Positions 16,340 through 24,487 of a DNA stretch of 64,000 bases are shown here, piece after piece. Numbering within the stretch: the stretch's first letter is position 1; the number at the start of each line of letters is the position of its first letter. This DNA comes from Paenibacillus harenae DSM 16969 (lineage in GTDB: Bacteria > Bacillota > Bacilli > Paenibacillales > Paenibacillaceae), in assembly GCF_000422465.1 (NCBI RefSeq), contig NZ_KE383843.1:372001-436000 (forward strand), written 5' to 3'. A program made the position numbers and the translations under genes. Under the pieces are notes generated by a model. It saw only the letters and a program-made list of their open reading frames with translations, searched no databases and was not told the DNA's origin.

Positions 16340-17263
16340 CTATCTGGAGCTTTCGTTCGCTTTACGCGCTTCCTGCATGTAACCTTTGTCTTTAAAGAAC
16401 AGCATCGCGGCGATCGTAACGACATAAGGCAGCATCATCGTAAAATGAGTCGGCAGCGCAAAGCCCTGCAGCCTGATGCTAAGCGCGTCCATAAAGCCGA
16501 ATAACAGGCTGGAAGCGGCTACGCCAATCGGATTCGATTGACCCAGCATCGTCGCGACCAGCGCGATAAACCCGCGGCCCGATGTCATGCCTTCCGTGAA
16601 CATCGTAACGTTGCCGAGCGACAGCTGCGAGCCGGCAAGACCGCATAATACGCCGCACATCAGAACCGCGCCGTACTGGATGCGGGTGACTTTGATGCCT
16701 AAGCTCTTCGCAGCCGTAGGGTTCTCGCCCGCAGCCAGCAGCCGGAAGCCGGTCACCGTCTTAAATAAAAACAGATGAAGGGCAATGACGAGCAGGATCG
16801 ATAGGTAAACCAGGGGCGAATGCCCCGATATCACGTCTCCCAGCCAAGGAATATCCTTGATCACCGGAATATCCCATTTCGGCAGGCCGACCATATCCTT
16901 ATTGTAGTATGCGCCTTTCACGTCAAATATCGCCCGCAGCGAGAAGGTCGTAAGCCCCAGCGCCAGAAAATTAAGCGCAATCCCGACGACGATGACATTT
17001 GCCCGCAGATGGATGCTCATATAGCCGAACAGCATGGAGAAAAGGACCGAGCATAGAATGGCGAAAATGATGGATGCGAACACGTCCCCGGTAAAATGGT
17101 TGCCTACGATGGCGGAGAAAGCCCCGATCAGGATTAGCCCTTCCAAGCCGACGTTAAACAGTCCGACGCGGGCGCATATGGCGCCGCCGAGCGCTGCCAG
17201 CAGAATAGGCGTAACCAAACGCAGCGTCGACGCAAATAGCGAGACATCGAATAAGTGATCCAT
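16340..17263 (-). CDS. nupQ: Nucleoside ABC transporter permease NupQ-like
   Basis: A 307-residue BPD_transp_2 family permease with about nine membrane segments. Features include GGAICARVGLFNVGLEGLIL, FRLLAAGENPTAAKSLGI and RGFIALVATMLGQSNPIG, the pattern seen in NupQ, the guanosine importer subunit. It is the fourth gene of the operon, one base after nupP. GAGG lies nine bases before the ATG. Substrate specificity is inferred from the BMP-type binding protein and the adjacent phosphorylase. Confidence 0.9.
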   Translation of the reverse strand: MDHLFDVSLFASTLRLVTPILLAALGGAICARVGLFNVGLEGLILIGAFSAIVGNHFTGDVFASIIFAILCSVLFSMLFGYMSIHLRANVIVVGIALNFLALGLTTFSLRAIFDVKGAYYNKDMVGLPKWDIPVIKDIPWLGDVISGHSPLVYLSILLVIALHLFLFKTVTGFRLLAAGENPTAAKSLGIKVTRIQYGAVLMCGVLCGLAGSQLSLGNVTMFTEGMTSGRGFIALVATMLGQSNPIGVAASSLLFGFMDALSIRLQGFALPTHFTMMLPYVVTIAAMLFFKDKGYMQEARKANESSR

Positions 17264-17264
17264 A

Positions 17265-18317
17265 TTAAGACCTCGCCGCCTTCCTGCGCTTAATGAACGA
17301 ATACGTGATTTTAGCCGATACGAACAAAATGAGCACCGCCTGAATAATATTCGAAACCTCGAGCGGCACCTCCGTGTTCCGCTCCATGCCCATTCCCCCG
17401 GTCTGCAAGGCAGCCAGCAGTATAGCGGCTATCGCAGTGCCTAACGGATGCGAGCCTGCCAGCAACGTAGCCATAATGCCTGACCAGGCGTACCCCGGGG
17501 TTGTCAGGGCGCCGTCTAAATAACGGTACTGCGTGCCAAGCACCTCGATCGAGCCGGCAAGGCCCGCGAAGCCGCCGCTGACGAACATGCTGAGCAGCAT
17601 CATTTTGCCGCGCTGCACGCCGCCGTAGCTTGCGAACAGCGGATTGCCTCCGAGCATTCTGATTTCATAGCCTTTGACCGTATATCTCATGAACAGGAAC
17701 AGCAATACCGCGCATACGGCGGCAATAATGAATCCGTAGTGCAGGCTCATCCCTTTGAACAGCTTGGGCAGCCATACGCTTTTATCAATCATCATCGTCT
17801 GCGCCATCGCGGCGGAGCCGGTTCTGTCCTTAAGCGGATAGGAGACGATATAACCTGCAAATAAAGTCGCGATATAATTAAGCAATAATGTCGTGATGAG
17901 CAGATTCATCCGATACTTGGCGTCAAGCCAGCCTGCGAAGGCCGACCATATTCCCCCGGAAATAATGCCGGCTATAAGTGCGGCAATCAATTTAAGCCAT
18001 GCCGGACCCGGCAAATAAATAGCCGTTAGAGCGGCGCTTAACGCTCCGAGCACCATCTGGCCTTCCGAGCCCAAGTTAAAAAAACCGGCGCGGAATGCAA
18101 GAGCTACCCCTAATCCGATTAATATAATAGGCGTCGCTCTGCTTAACGTATTCGTGAAGAAGTAAAAGCTGCCGAAGGCGCCCTTCCACATTTCCGCGTA
18201 CGTCTCCGGCACAGAGCCTCCGACGACAGCGATCGCTATCGCGCCGGCCGCCAGGCCGACGATAACAGCCAGCAGCGGCTGCACCATCGAACGAATGAAT
18301 GATACCAGCTTATCCAA
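17265..18317 (-). CDS. nupP: Nucleoside ABC transporter permease NupP-like
   Basis: A 350-residue BPD_transp_2 permease, partner of the preceding subunit. Characteristic stretches are ALAFRAGFFNLGSEGQMVLG, AFAGWLDAKYRMNLLITTLL, and RMLGGNPLFASYGGV. It probably starts at TTG (18317), which has GGAGG eight bases upstream and overlaps the end of nupO by eight bases, so the genes are translationally coupled. It forms the heteromeric membrane channel with NupQ. Confidence 0.9.
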   Translation of the reverse strand: MDKLVSFIRSMVQPLLAVIVGLAAGAIAIAVVGGSVPETYAEMWKGAFGSFYFFTNTLSRATPIILIGLGVALAFRAGFFNLGSEGQMVLGALSAALTAIYLPGPAWLKLIAALIAGIISGGIWSAFAGWLDAKYRMNLLITTLLLNYIATLFAGYIVSYPLKDRTGSAAMAQTMMIDKSVWLPKLFKGMSLHYGFIIAAVCAVLLFLFMRYTVKGYEIRMLGGNPLFASYGGVQRGKMMLLSMFVSGGFAGLAGSIEVLGTQYRYLDGALTTPGYAWSGIMATLLAGSHPLGTAIAAILLAALQTGGMGMERNTEVPLEVSNIIQAVLILFVSAKITYSFIKRRKAARS

Positions 18318-19809
18318 CCGCTTTTCCTCCCGCCATTAACAAACTAATATGCTCTTCCGTCGCGTTGTCTGCGTTAAGCTCGCCTACGATTCGCCCTTCG
18401 AACATGACCAGAATGCGGTCGGAGAGCTTCAATATTTCCGTTAATTCCGATGAAATAAGCAGAATGGCCCCGCCTGCGTCGCGTTTCTTGAGCAGCTCGC
18501 CGTGAATGATTTCCATCGCCCCGACGTCGACGCCGCGAGTCGGCTCCGCCGCTATCAGGAATGGGGTATTCTGGGCCAGCTCGCGGGCAACGATGAGCTT
18601 CTGCAGGTTGCCGCCGGACAAGTATTGCGCCTTCGTCGATAACGAACCCGTCTTGATGCCGAACCTGCTCACCCATTCGCCGACCATGCGGCGTATGCCG
18701 GAGCCTCTCAGCACGCCGTACCTTTGATGCCTATCGGCATGTCCCATCAATCCGTTCTCCGCAACCGTCGCGTCCTTGGCTACGCCCCATTGGTAGCGGT
18801 CCTCCGGAATATGGGCGAGTCCCCGTTCACGGATCGCCTTAACCTGCTCTCCCGTAATGTCCTGCCCGAGCAGTTTAACCGAGCCGGTATCGACTTTCAT
18901 CAACCCGGAGATCGCTTGGATCAGCTCGGATTGCCCATTGCCGGAGATGCCCGCGATGCCGACAATTTCGCCTTCATCGACGTGAAGGCTGACACCGTCT
19001 AGAAGCGGTTTTGTTTTGGAACCGGCAATCGTAATGCCGGCAGCCTCCAGCACCGGCTTGCCGGCAGGAATCTCATTGCGCGACATATGTACGAGATCGC
19101 GGCCTACCATCAGCCTCGACAGCTTTTCCGCATCCGTATCCTTCGCTTCGACCGTTCCCGTTACTTTACCGTCGCGCAGCACCGTAATCCGGTCGGCGAC
19201 CTCCATAATTTCCTGCAGCTTGTGACTGATCAGGATGAAGCTTTTGCCCTGCGTGGCGAGGCCTTTGATGGCGATAAGCAGTTCTTTGACCTCAAGCGGC
19301 GTCAGCACGCCGGTCGGTTCGTCCAATATAATGATTTCCGCGCCCTGATGCAGCACCTTCAATATTTCAACGCGCTGCTGAAGGCCCAGCGAACACTCGC
19401 CGACCTTCTTCCACGGATCGACCGGCATGCCGAACTGCCGGCCAAGCTGCTCCGTTACCGCTGCCGCCGCTTTGCGGTCAAAGCCGATCCCGCTCGAAGG
19501 CTCGCGTCCGATCACGATATTTTCCGCAATCGTGAAGGTCGGAAACAGCATGAAATGCTGATGCACCATACCGATTTTATGCGAAATGGCATCTTCCGGG
19601 CTCGAGAACGACACCGGCTTTCCTTCAAGCCGGATCTCGCCGCTCGTCGGATTTTCCATCCCGTACAAAATGCGCATAAGCGTCGTTTTGCCGGCGCCGT
19701 TCTCGCCGACAAGCGCATGTATCTCCCCTTTGCGCAGCGAGAAAGCGACATTGCTATTCGCGGTAACGTTCCCATATGATTTCGTAATGTTATTCATTTG
19801 CAGCAGCAT
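18310..19809 (-). CDS. nupO: Nucleoside ABC transporter ATP-binding protein NupO-like
   Basis: A ~499-residue ATPase with two fused nucleotide-binding domains, as in the Rbs/Nup class. The first domain has a full Walker A (GENGAGKTTLMR) and Walker B (IIILDEPTGVLTP). The second has the usual degenerate Walker A (GISGNGQSELI) and an intact LSGGNLQK signature, typical of this family. I prefer the ATG at 19809; two upstream ATGs sit too close to the GGGAGGAG site. It is separated from nupN by 422 bp holding a hairpin and three tandem repeats. Confidence 0.92.
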   Translation of the reverse strand: MLLQMNNITKSYGNVTANSNVAFSLRKGEIHALVGENGAGKTTLMRILYGMENPTSGEIRLEGKPVSFSSPEDAISHKIGMVHQHFMLFPTFTIAENIVIGREPSSGIGFDRKAAAAVTEQLGRQFGMPVDPWKKVGECSLGLQQRVEILKVLHQGAEIIILDEPTGVLTPLEVKELLIAIKGLATQGKSFILISHKLQEIMEVADRITVLRDGKVTGTVEAKDTDAEKLSRLMVGRDLVHMSRNEIPAGKPVLEAAGITIAGSKTKPLLDGVSLHVDEGEIVGIAGISGNGQSELIQAISGLMKVDTGSVKLLGQDITGEQVKAIRERGLAHIPEDRYQWGVAKDATVAENGLMGHADRHQRYGVLRGSGIRRMVGEWVSRFGIKTGSLSTKAQYLSGGNLQKLIVARELAQNTPFLIAAEPTRGVDVGAMEIIHGELLKKRDAGGAILLISSELTEILKLSDRILVMFEGRIVGELNADNATEEHISLLMAGGKAVG

Positions 19810-19847
19810 TCGGACGCCCATCTCCTCCCGCAATTTTTCGTGGAACC

Positions 19848-19947
19848 AAGCAGAAACGCCTGCCTTTCGTCCTTATCAGAGGACGCAAACCGTTTCGCGA
19901 GAATTCGAAGCATATATAAGTGTAAATCTTATAAATTCTTAGAATTC
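19848..19947 (+). repeat. Two-hairpin repeat, tandem copy B
   Basis: First of three head-to-tail copies with an exact 100-bp period, starting AAGCAGAAACGCCTGCC. Hairpin 1 is CGTCC/GGACG nested inside GAAACG/CGTTTC. Hairpin 2 has inner arms TATAAG/CTTATA and outer arms GAATTC/GAATTC. This copy differs from C at a few positions. Confidence 0.85.
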
Positions 19948-20047
19948 AAGCAGAAACGCCTGCCTTTCGTCCTTGTCAGAGGACGCAACCGTTTCGCGAA
20001 GAATTCGAAGCATATATAAGTGTAAATCTTATAAATTCTTAGAATTC
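19948..20047 (+). repeat. Two-hairpin repeat, tandem copy C
   Basis: Second tandem copy, nearly identical to copy D over its full length, which implies recent amplification or gene conversion. It lies antisense to the nup operon. Confidence 0.87.
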
Positions 20048-20145
20048 AAGCAGAAACGCCTGCCTTTCGTCCTTGTCAGAGGACGCAACCGTTTCGCGAA
20101 GAATTCGAAGCATATATAAGTGTTAATCTTATAAATTCTTAGAAA
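20048..20145 (+). repeat. Two-hairpin repeat, tandem copy D
   Basis: Third tandem copy. It matches copy C except for one base in the loop of hairpin 2 (TGTTAAT for TGTAAAT) and the final bases, where GAATTC has become GAAATA. Confidence 0.87.
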
Positions 20146-20195
20146 TAAAAAACCGCTCCCTCAATTGCTCAAGGAAGCTTTCGATCAACGAGCAA

Positions 20196-20219
20196 ACCGG
20201 CTGCAGGGAAGCAGCCGGT
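20196..20219 (-). terminator. Hairpin after nupN, probable partial terminator
   Basis: ACCGGCTGC pairs perfectly with GCAGCCGGT around six bases, 13 bp after the nupN stop. The minus-strand tail is TTTGCTCG, a weak T run. It probably lowers transcription of the downstream ATPase and permease genes relative to the binding protein. Confidence 0.55.
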
Positions 20220-20231
20220 AACCTTTGCCAT

Positions 20232-21287
20232 TTATTTAGCGGGCAGCTCAACGACGATTTTACCGGAAATAATATCTTCTGCGATCAGTTTGACTTTGTC
20301 GACGTTTTCTTGGCCGATGAACGGGCTAAGCGGAGATTCGCTTTCTCTCGTTACGAAGGTAAGGCCTACGCCGTTCTCTTTCAAACCGTAATCGGCTGCG
20401 CCGAAGTCGAAATTGCCTTCCACGAACGCTTTCACCGTCTCATAGGCTACCGCATCCGTTCCTTTCAATTGGGACAATACGATATGTTCCGGATCCTCGA
20501 CGGTACGATCCGTATCTTGGCCGGAAGCGTAGAAGCCTTTCTCCTTCGCGGCATCGAACACGCCGTTGTCGCCTACAGCCGCCATGCCGGCGATAAAGTC
20601 TGCGCCCTTCGACTGCTGAAGCAGGGCAAGCTCTTTCCCTTTTACCGGGTCCGTAAAGCTTCCGACGTAGTTCACCAGGAACTCTGCGTCCGGATTCGTG
20701 CTCTTCAAGCCTTGCTCGAAGCCGAACGTGTATTTCGCGAGCAAGGGCGCGTCCATTGCGACTACAGCGCCAACCTTATTCGTTTTTGTGGAAAGTCCGG
20801 CGAGCGCGCCCATGAGATAAGCCGCTTCGTGCTCACGGAATTGCACGCTGCGGACATTCGGCTGATCCACGATCGTATCGATGATCGCGAACGGCTTGTC
20901 CGGATTTTCGGCAGCTACTTTATTTAAAGCGTCCTCTGCCTGGAAGGTAGCGGTAATGATCAGATCATAATCTTCCGCAACCGTCGCGCGCAGGTTTTGC
21001 TCGAATGCGGCCGGATCCGTCGACTCAATCGTCTTCACTTCCACGCCGAACTCTTCGCCCGCTTTTTTGAAGCCTTCATCCATCAAGACGAAAAACTTGT
21101 TTACGCCGATTTTCTCAGGCAATACCAATGCGACTTTCTTTGCTTCTGCCGATTCGGTTGGTTGGCCGCCTGCATTTGCCGCACTGTTATTCGCCGTGTT
21201 GTTTGTTTCTTTTTGGTTCGCTCCGCAGGCTGCGACAATTGCAACCATAAGGAAAAGCGATACTGCCAGAGCTAATGCCTTCTTCAT
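20232..21287 (-). CDS. nupN: BMP-family nucleoside-binding lipoprotein NupN-like
   Basis: A 351-residue binding protein of the basic membrane protein (BMP/PnrA) family. The signal is MKKALALAVSLFLMVAIVAA followed by the lipobox cysteine at ~21 and an Asn/Ala-rich linker. Family marks are LVLPEKIGVNKFFVLMDEGF and VAMDAPLLAKYTFGFEQGLK. It captures nucleosides at the outer face of the membrane for the NupOPQ transporter encoded downstream. It leads the operon, and the hairpin after it fits the usual excess of binding protein over transporter. No purine riboswitch is recognisable upstream. Confidence 0.9.
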   Translation of the reverse strand: MKKALALAVSLFLMVAIVAACGANQKETNNTANNSAANAGGQPTESAEAKKVALVLPEKIGVNKFFVLMDEGFKKAGEEFGVEVKTIESTDPAAFEQNLRATVAEDYDLIITATFQAEDALNKVAAENPDKPFAIIDTIVDQPNVRSVQFREHEAAYLMGALAGLSTKTNKVGAVVAMDAPLLAKYTFGFEQGLKSTNPDAEFLVNYVGSFTDPVKGKELALLQQSKGADFIAGMAAVGDNGVFDAAKEKGFYASGQDTDRTVEDPEHIVLSQLKGTDAVAYETVKAFVEGNFDFGAADYGLKENGVGLTFVTRESESPLSPFIGQENVDKVKLIAEDIISGKIVVELPAK

Positions 21288-21507
21288 CCTAATCTCCCCC
21301 GTACCCGTAAATGAATTAATTTCCTTTAATCCTAGTAATATTATCGGAATTTGTCAACCACTATTTATTTTTGTAAAATGATAGGATTCGGCTGAACGAA
21401 TTTCGACAAATTTCTAGTCAATTCTACACTAATACGGCGTGATAGCCTAATCATTTATTTCAAAAGTCACGAATTTGTAACAAATTAATCACATGATGTC
21501 CGGCGCC

Positions 21508-21969
21508 CTATTTTCCATCCCCGCGAGGCGGTTCCATATTCATGTTCATTCGTTCAAAAAGCGCAAGACCGCTCGCCATTTCATCGATGGACATGCCGTC
21601 AAACAGCTTAAACATAATTTTGGTTCTTACCGTCTCGATGAGCTCGACATTCTTCTTTCCCTCGTCCGTTATGCCCAGCATAACGACTCGCCGGTCTTGT
21701 TCACCGCGCGTCCGCTGAATGAATCCAAGCTCGATAAGCCGATCGGCAATGCCGGTCACGCCCCCGCTCGTTATATGGAGCTGCTCCGCCAAAGCCGACG
21801 CTTTCTGAGGACCGGATTCGGCCAATATCGTCAGCATTCTTCCGTGCGTCATCCCGAGCCCATGTACGTTATAGGTATTCCATTCCGCGTTGACATGCCG
21901 CCGCACCTGACGGAATGCCTCGTCCAGCCGCCTCATTAATACCAGCTTATCCGCATTTGATTCTTTCAC
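21508..21969 (-). CDS. MarR-family transcriptional regulator
   Basis: A 153-residue winged-helix regulator with MTHGRMLTILAESGPQKASA, the recognition region ALAEQLHITSGGVTGIADRL, and the wing RGEQDRRVVMLGITDEGKK. I chose the GTG at 21969, which has GGAGG ten bases upstream; the longer open frame upstream is not convincing. It stands alone between the nucleoside operon and the urease operon, both in the same orientation but separated by hairpins and spacers. Target genes and ligand are unknown. Confidence 0.85.
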   Translation of the reverse strand: MKESNADKLVLMRRLDEAFRQVRRHVNAEWNTYNVHGLGMTHGRMLTILAESGPQKASALAEQLHITSGGVTGIADRLIELGFIQRTRGEQDRRVVMLGITDEGKKNVELIETVRTKIMFKLFDGMSIDEMASGLALFERMNMNMEPPRGDGK

Positions 21970-22075
21970 GTTATCAACGCCTCCATGCAAGACTTTGATA
22001 TTGATTATACCAAATGCAATATAGGAGTACAGCACTAAAGAATTCGCAGCTATAAACCGCGTATCATGCAAAGAA

Positions 22076-22099
22076 GCCGGCCATGACATGATGGCCGGC
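22076..22099 (-). terminator. Hairpin at the end of the urease operon
   Basis: GCCGGCCAT pairs perfectly with ATGGCCGGC around GACATG, 30 bp after the ureD stop, followed on the minus strand by TTCTTTG. Likely terminator with a weak T tract. Confidence 0.6.
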
Positions 22100-22129
22100 C
22101 TCAGGCCGATGTTTGCTGGCAAGTTGATC

Positions 22130-23017
22130 TTAATGAAGCCAGCATAGCGGAGGCAGATCGAGTATGCCGGTTCTTGCCGCGCCCCAAAGCTCCCGCATAA
22201 GCTGCTGCAGCGGCCATGCCGCCGTAGACCCGGCGGACACGACTAGGCCGTAACGATACGTTAACGAGGCGCCGGCAATAATGCGATGACCGATAGGGGA
22301 AGCGAAGCTATCGATTTTCGTTTGCAATTGTTCAAGGTGAGCGGCGCCTACACGGTCCGAGAATAGATAGTACGTCCCCCAATGCGTCATTTCGTCCCAG
22401 CTTCCCGGTGCGCCGATTACTTGCTTTGCCGGTTCGATCCGCTGCCGCTGCGAGAAAACCAGCTCATCGCCGTAATAGACGGAAAGATCGTTACGGAAGC
22501 TCCGGTAATCGAATCGCTCGCCCCGCAGCGTTCGCCCGGGACAGAGCACATCGGCCTGCATCCATACGGCCCCGGCTTTCAGGCGCACCATCGTCTCGTT
22601 ATGGAACGAAGCGTTCTTAAAGAGCATGACCGGTTCCGGCATATGTTCGGCAACGGCGTTCTCCTCCAGGTCAAACCTCTGCCGCATGGATGACCCTCCG
22701 CCCGGCAAGCATGGATGAACCTTGGTAAACGACTGATTCGTCAGCATGGCATGGGCATTCCGTTTCAAGCGCCATTCGAGCTCGTAACGGTCCCCGTCCA
22801 GCAGCCCGGGCGACACATCCATGACGATGACGCCAAGCTGCCGGTCCAGCGGGAAAGCCTTCGCTATTTTGATCGGCGCGGTGTGGTATTTCTGTTCCAT
22901 TACCGTTTGACCGTTACGGCTGGCAAGCGACGCGCGAAGCACGGACAGCCGGGCTGCCGCAGCAGCCTCCGGCGGAAACGCGATTGCAGCCGGCAATCCC
23001 GTCGAATGGCTCTCCAT
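22130..23017 (-). CDS. ureD: Urease accessory protein UreD
   Basis: A 295-residue UreD/UreH protein, scaffold of the complex that loads nickel into urease. Family features are MDVSPGLLDGDRYELEWRLK, AHAMLTNQSFTKVHP, and the central YRSFRNDLSVYYGDELVFSQ. Its ATG shares a base with the ureG stop (TAATG), so the genes are coupled. It is the last gene of ureABCFGD. The N-terminal ~35 residues are Ala-rich and weakly conserved in appearance, so a later start cannot be excluded. Confidence 0.93.
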   Translation of the reverse strand: MESHSTGLPAAIAFPPEAAAAARLSVLRASLASRNGQTVMEQKYHTAPIKIAKAFPLDRQLGVIVMDVSPGLLDGDRYELEWRLKRNAHAMLTNQSFTKVHPCLPGGGSSMRQRFDLEENAVAEHMPEPVMLFKNASFHNETMVRLKAGAVWMQADVLCPGRTLRGERFDYRSFRNDLSVYYGDELVFSQRQRIEPAKQVIGAPGSWDEMTHWGTYYLFSDRVGAAHLEQLQTKIDSFASPIGHRIIAGASLTYRYGLVVSAGSTAAWPLQQLMRELWGAARTGILDLPPLCWLH

Positions 23018-23745
23018 TAAGAAGCCGTGTGGCTGCGGCCTGGCGGCGTGCTCGACAATTGAATCACATGGCTATGCTCCGTGCCGCGGGCATGGGCAAT
23101 TTCATGCGTCAGCCAGCTTACGATCTCGTCAACGCCGTCTCCGCCGAACAGGTTCGAGAAGACGAACGGGCGGCTGCCGCGCATCTTCACCGTATCGGCC
23201 TCCATCACTTCCAGGCTTGCTCCCACGAACGGGGCAAGATCGATTTTATTAATGACAAGCAAATCCGAGCGCATAATGCCGGGCCCGCCCTTGCGCGGAA
23301 TTTTCTCTCCCTGCGCGACGTCGATAATATAAATAAACCGGTCGACCAGCTCCGGGCTGAAGGCTGCAGCCAGGTTGTCGCCGCCGCTCTCGATAAAGAT
23401 CAGATCCAGATCATGGAATCGCCGCTCGAGCTCCTCGATCGCCTCGAAGTTCATGGACGCATCCTCGCGGATCGCCGTATGCGGGCAGCCGCCCGTTTCC
23501 ACGCCGATAATCCGTTCCTCCGGAAGCACGCCGGTGTTAAATAAAATTTTCGCGTCTTCCTTCGTATAAATATCGTTCGTAATAACCGCCAGGCTGTAGC
23601 GCGTGTGCAGCTCTCTGGTCAAGCGCTCGACGAGCGCGGTTTTGCCCGAGCCCACCGGCCCGCCGATCCCGATGCGAATCGGCCGCGAGCTGTCGATTGC
23701 CGGGCTTTCCCATTCCTGATGCGTATGTCCTTGTCCTTGACACAT
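23017..23745 (-). CDS. ureG: Urease accessory GTPase UreG
   Basis: A 242-residue SIMIBI-class GTPase that drives nickel insertion. It shows the P-loop GGPVGSGKTALVERL, the VETGGCPHTAIREDASMN metal-binding CPH motif, FIESGGDNLAAAFSPEL, and NKIDLAPFVG for guanine recognition. The N-terminus CQGQGHTHQEW holds one Cys and two His that could help bind nickel, which matters because ureE is absent. The ATG at 23745 follows GGAGGA. Confidence 0.95.
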   Translation of the reverse strand: MCQGQGHTHQEWESPAIDSSRPIRIGIGGPVGSGKTALVERLTRELHTRYSLAVITNDIYTKEDAKILFNTGVLPEERIIGVETGGCPHTAIREDASMNFEAIEELERRFHDLDLIFIESGGDNLAAAFSPELVDRFIYIIDVAQGEKIPRKGGPGIMRSDLLVINKIDLAPFVGASLEVMEADTVKMRGSRPFVFSNLFGGDGVDEIVSWLTHEIAHARGTEHSHVIQLSSTPPGRSHTAS

Positions 23746-23772
23746 ATCAAATTCCTCCAATCGGTTATTCGA

Positions 23773-24465
23773 TCATGACATAAACAGCCTTGAATATAAT
23801 CGTTCATGACGCATCATCGCCAGCTCGGCCATCGGCATATTCGAATATGCCTCCTCCGGCGCAAGCTCTCCCGCAAGCCGCGTCGCACCCACCGTCAGCG
23901 GCGTCAGCCGGGCGATGAGCGACTGTCCCTCCGTCTGCCCGATCGACATTAACCGGAGCGCGCTGTTGACGCAGGTGACGATACAGGTATAGAAGTAGCC
24001 CTGTATCGCGCGTTCCTCGGATACGCCAAGCAGCCGGCATGCATACCCGTGCACAAGCGGATGCGAAGCAAAGCATCGCCCGCCCCGCAGCGCCTCCGTC
24101 AGAGGCGACCAGTCCAGCCGGGGATGAATCGCTGCCGCAAGCTGCAGAAGCCGCCGGCCCATCTTCTCCACGCCGCCCCGCGTTTCCGATGCCGCTCTTT
24201 GCAAATGAACGATCCGTTCAACCGACCAAAGCCGATCCCAATCCCCGGCAGGCGCATCCCGGTATACCGCGCGAATGACCAACGCATCCGAGGTCGCCCA
24301 GCTTTGCATCAGCATGGCCGAGACATAGGCGAAGAGCTGCCCGGAGTTGTTCATCCGTCCATCTTGAACGAGCGTCTCGAGACCGAAGGAGTGGGAGAAT
24401 CCTCCGATCGGAAGAGCCGAATCGAGCAGCTGCTGCATGGCCAGCCATCTCACGTTTTCGTCCAT
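23773..24465 (-). CDS. ureF: Urease accessory protein UreF
   Basis: A 230-residue all-helical UreF, which links UreD to UreG in the maturation complex. It opens with QQLLDSALPIGGFSHSFGLE, the family hallmark, and contains ALRGGRCFASHPLVHGYAC. I start it at the ATG at 24465, just after GGGGAGACG and 22 bp beyond the ureC stop; the frame upstream overlaps ureC. No ureE intervenes between ureC and ureF. Confidence 0.93.
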   Translation of the reverse strand: MDENVRWLAMQQLLDSALPIGGFSHSFGLETLVQDGRMNNSGQLFAYVSAMLMQSWATSDALVIRAVYRDAPAGDWDRLWSVERIVHLQRAASETRGGVEKMGRRLLQLAAAIHPRLDWSPLTEALRGGRCFASHPLVHGYACRLLGVSEERAIQGYFYTCIVTCVNSALRLMSIGQTEGQSLIARLTPLTVGATRLAGELAPEEAYSNMPMAELAMMRHERLYSRLFMS

Positions 24466-24487
24466 CTCGTCTCCCCGCTTTCTTGCT

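Noticed and set aside
19848..20145. CRISPR array
   Set aside because: The three units are contiguous, with no variable spacers between repeats, and no cas genes are near.
21288..21507. Purine riboswitch before nupN
   Set aside because: None of the conserved purine-aptamer loops or junction bases could be recognised upstream of the gene.
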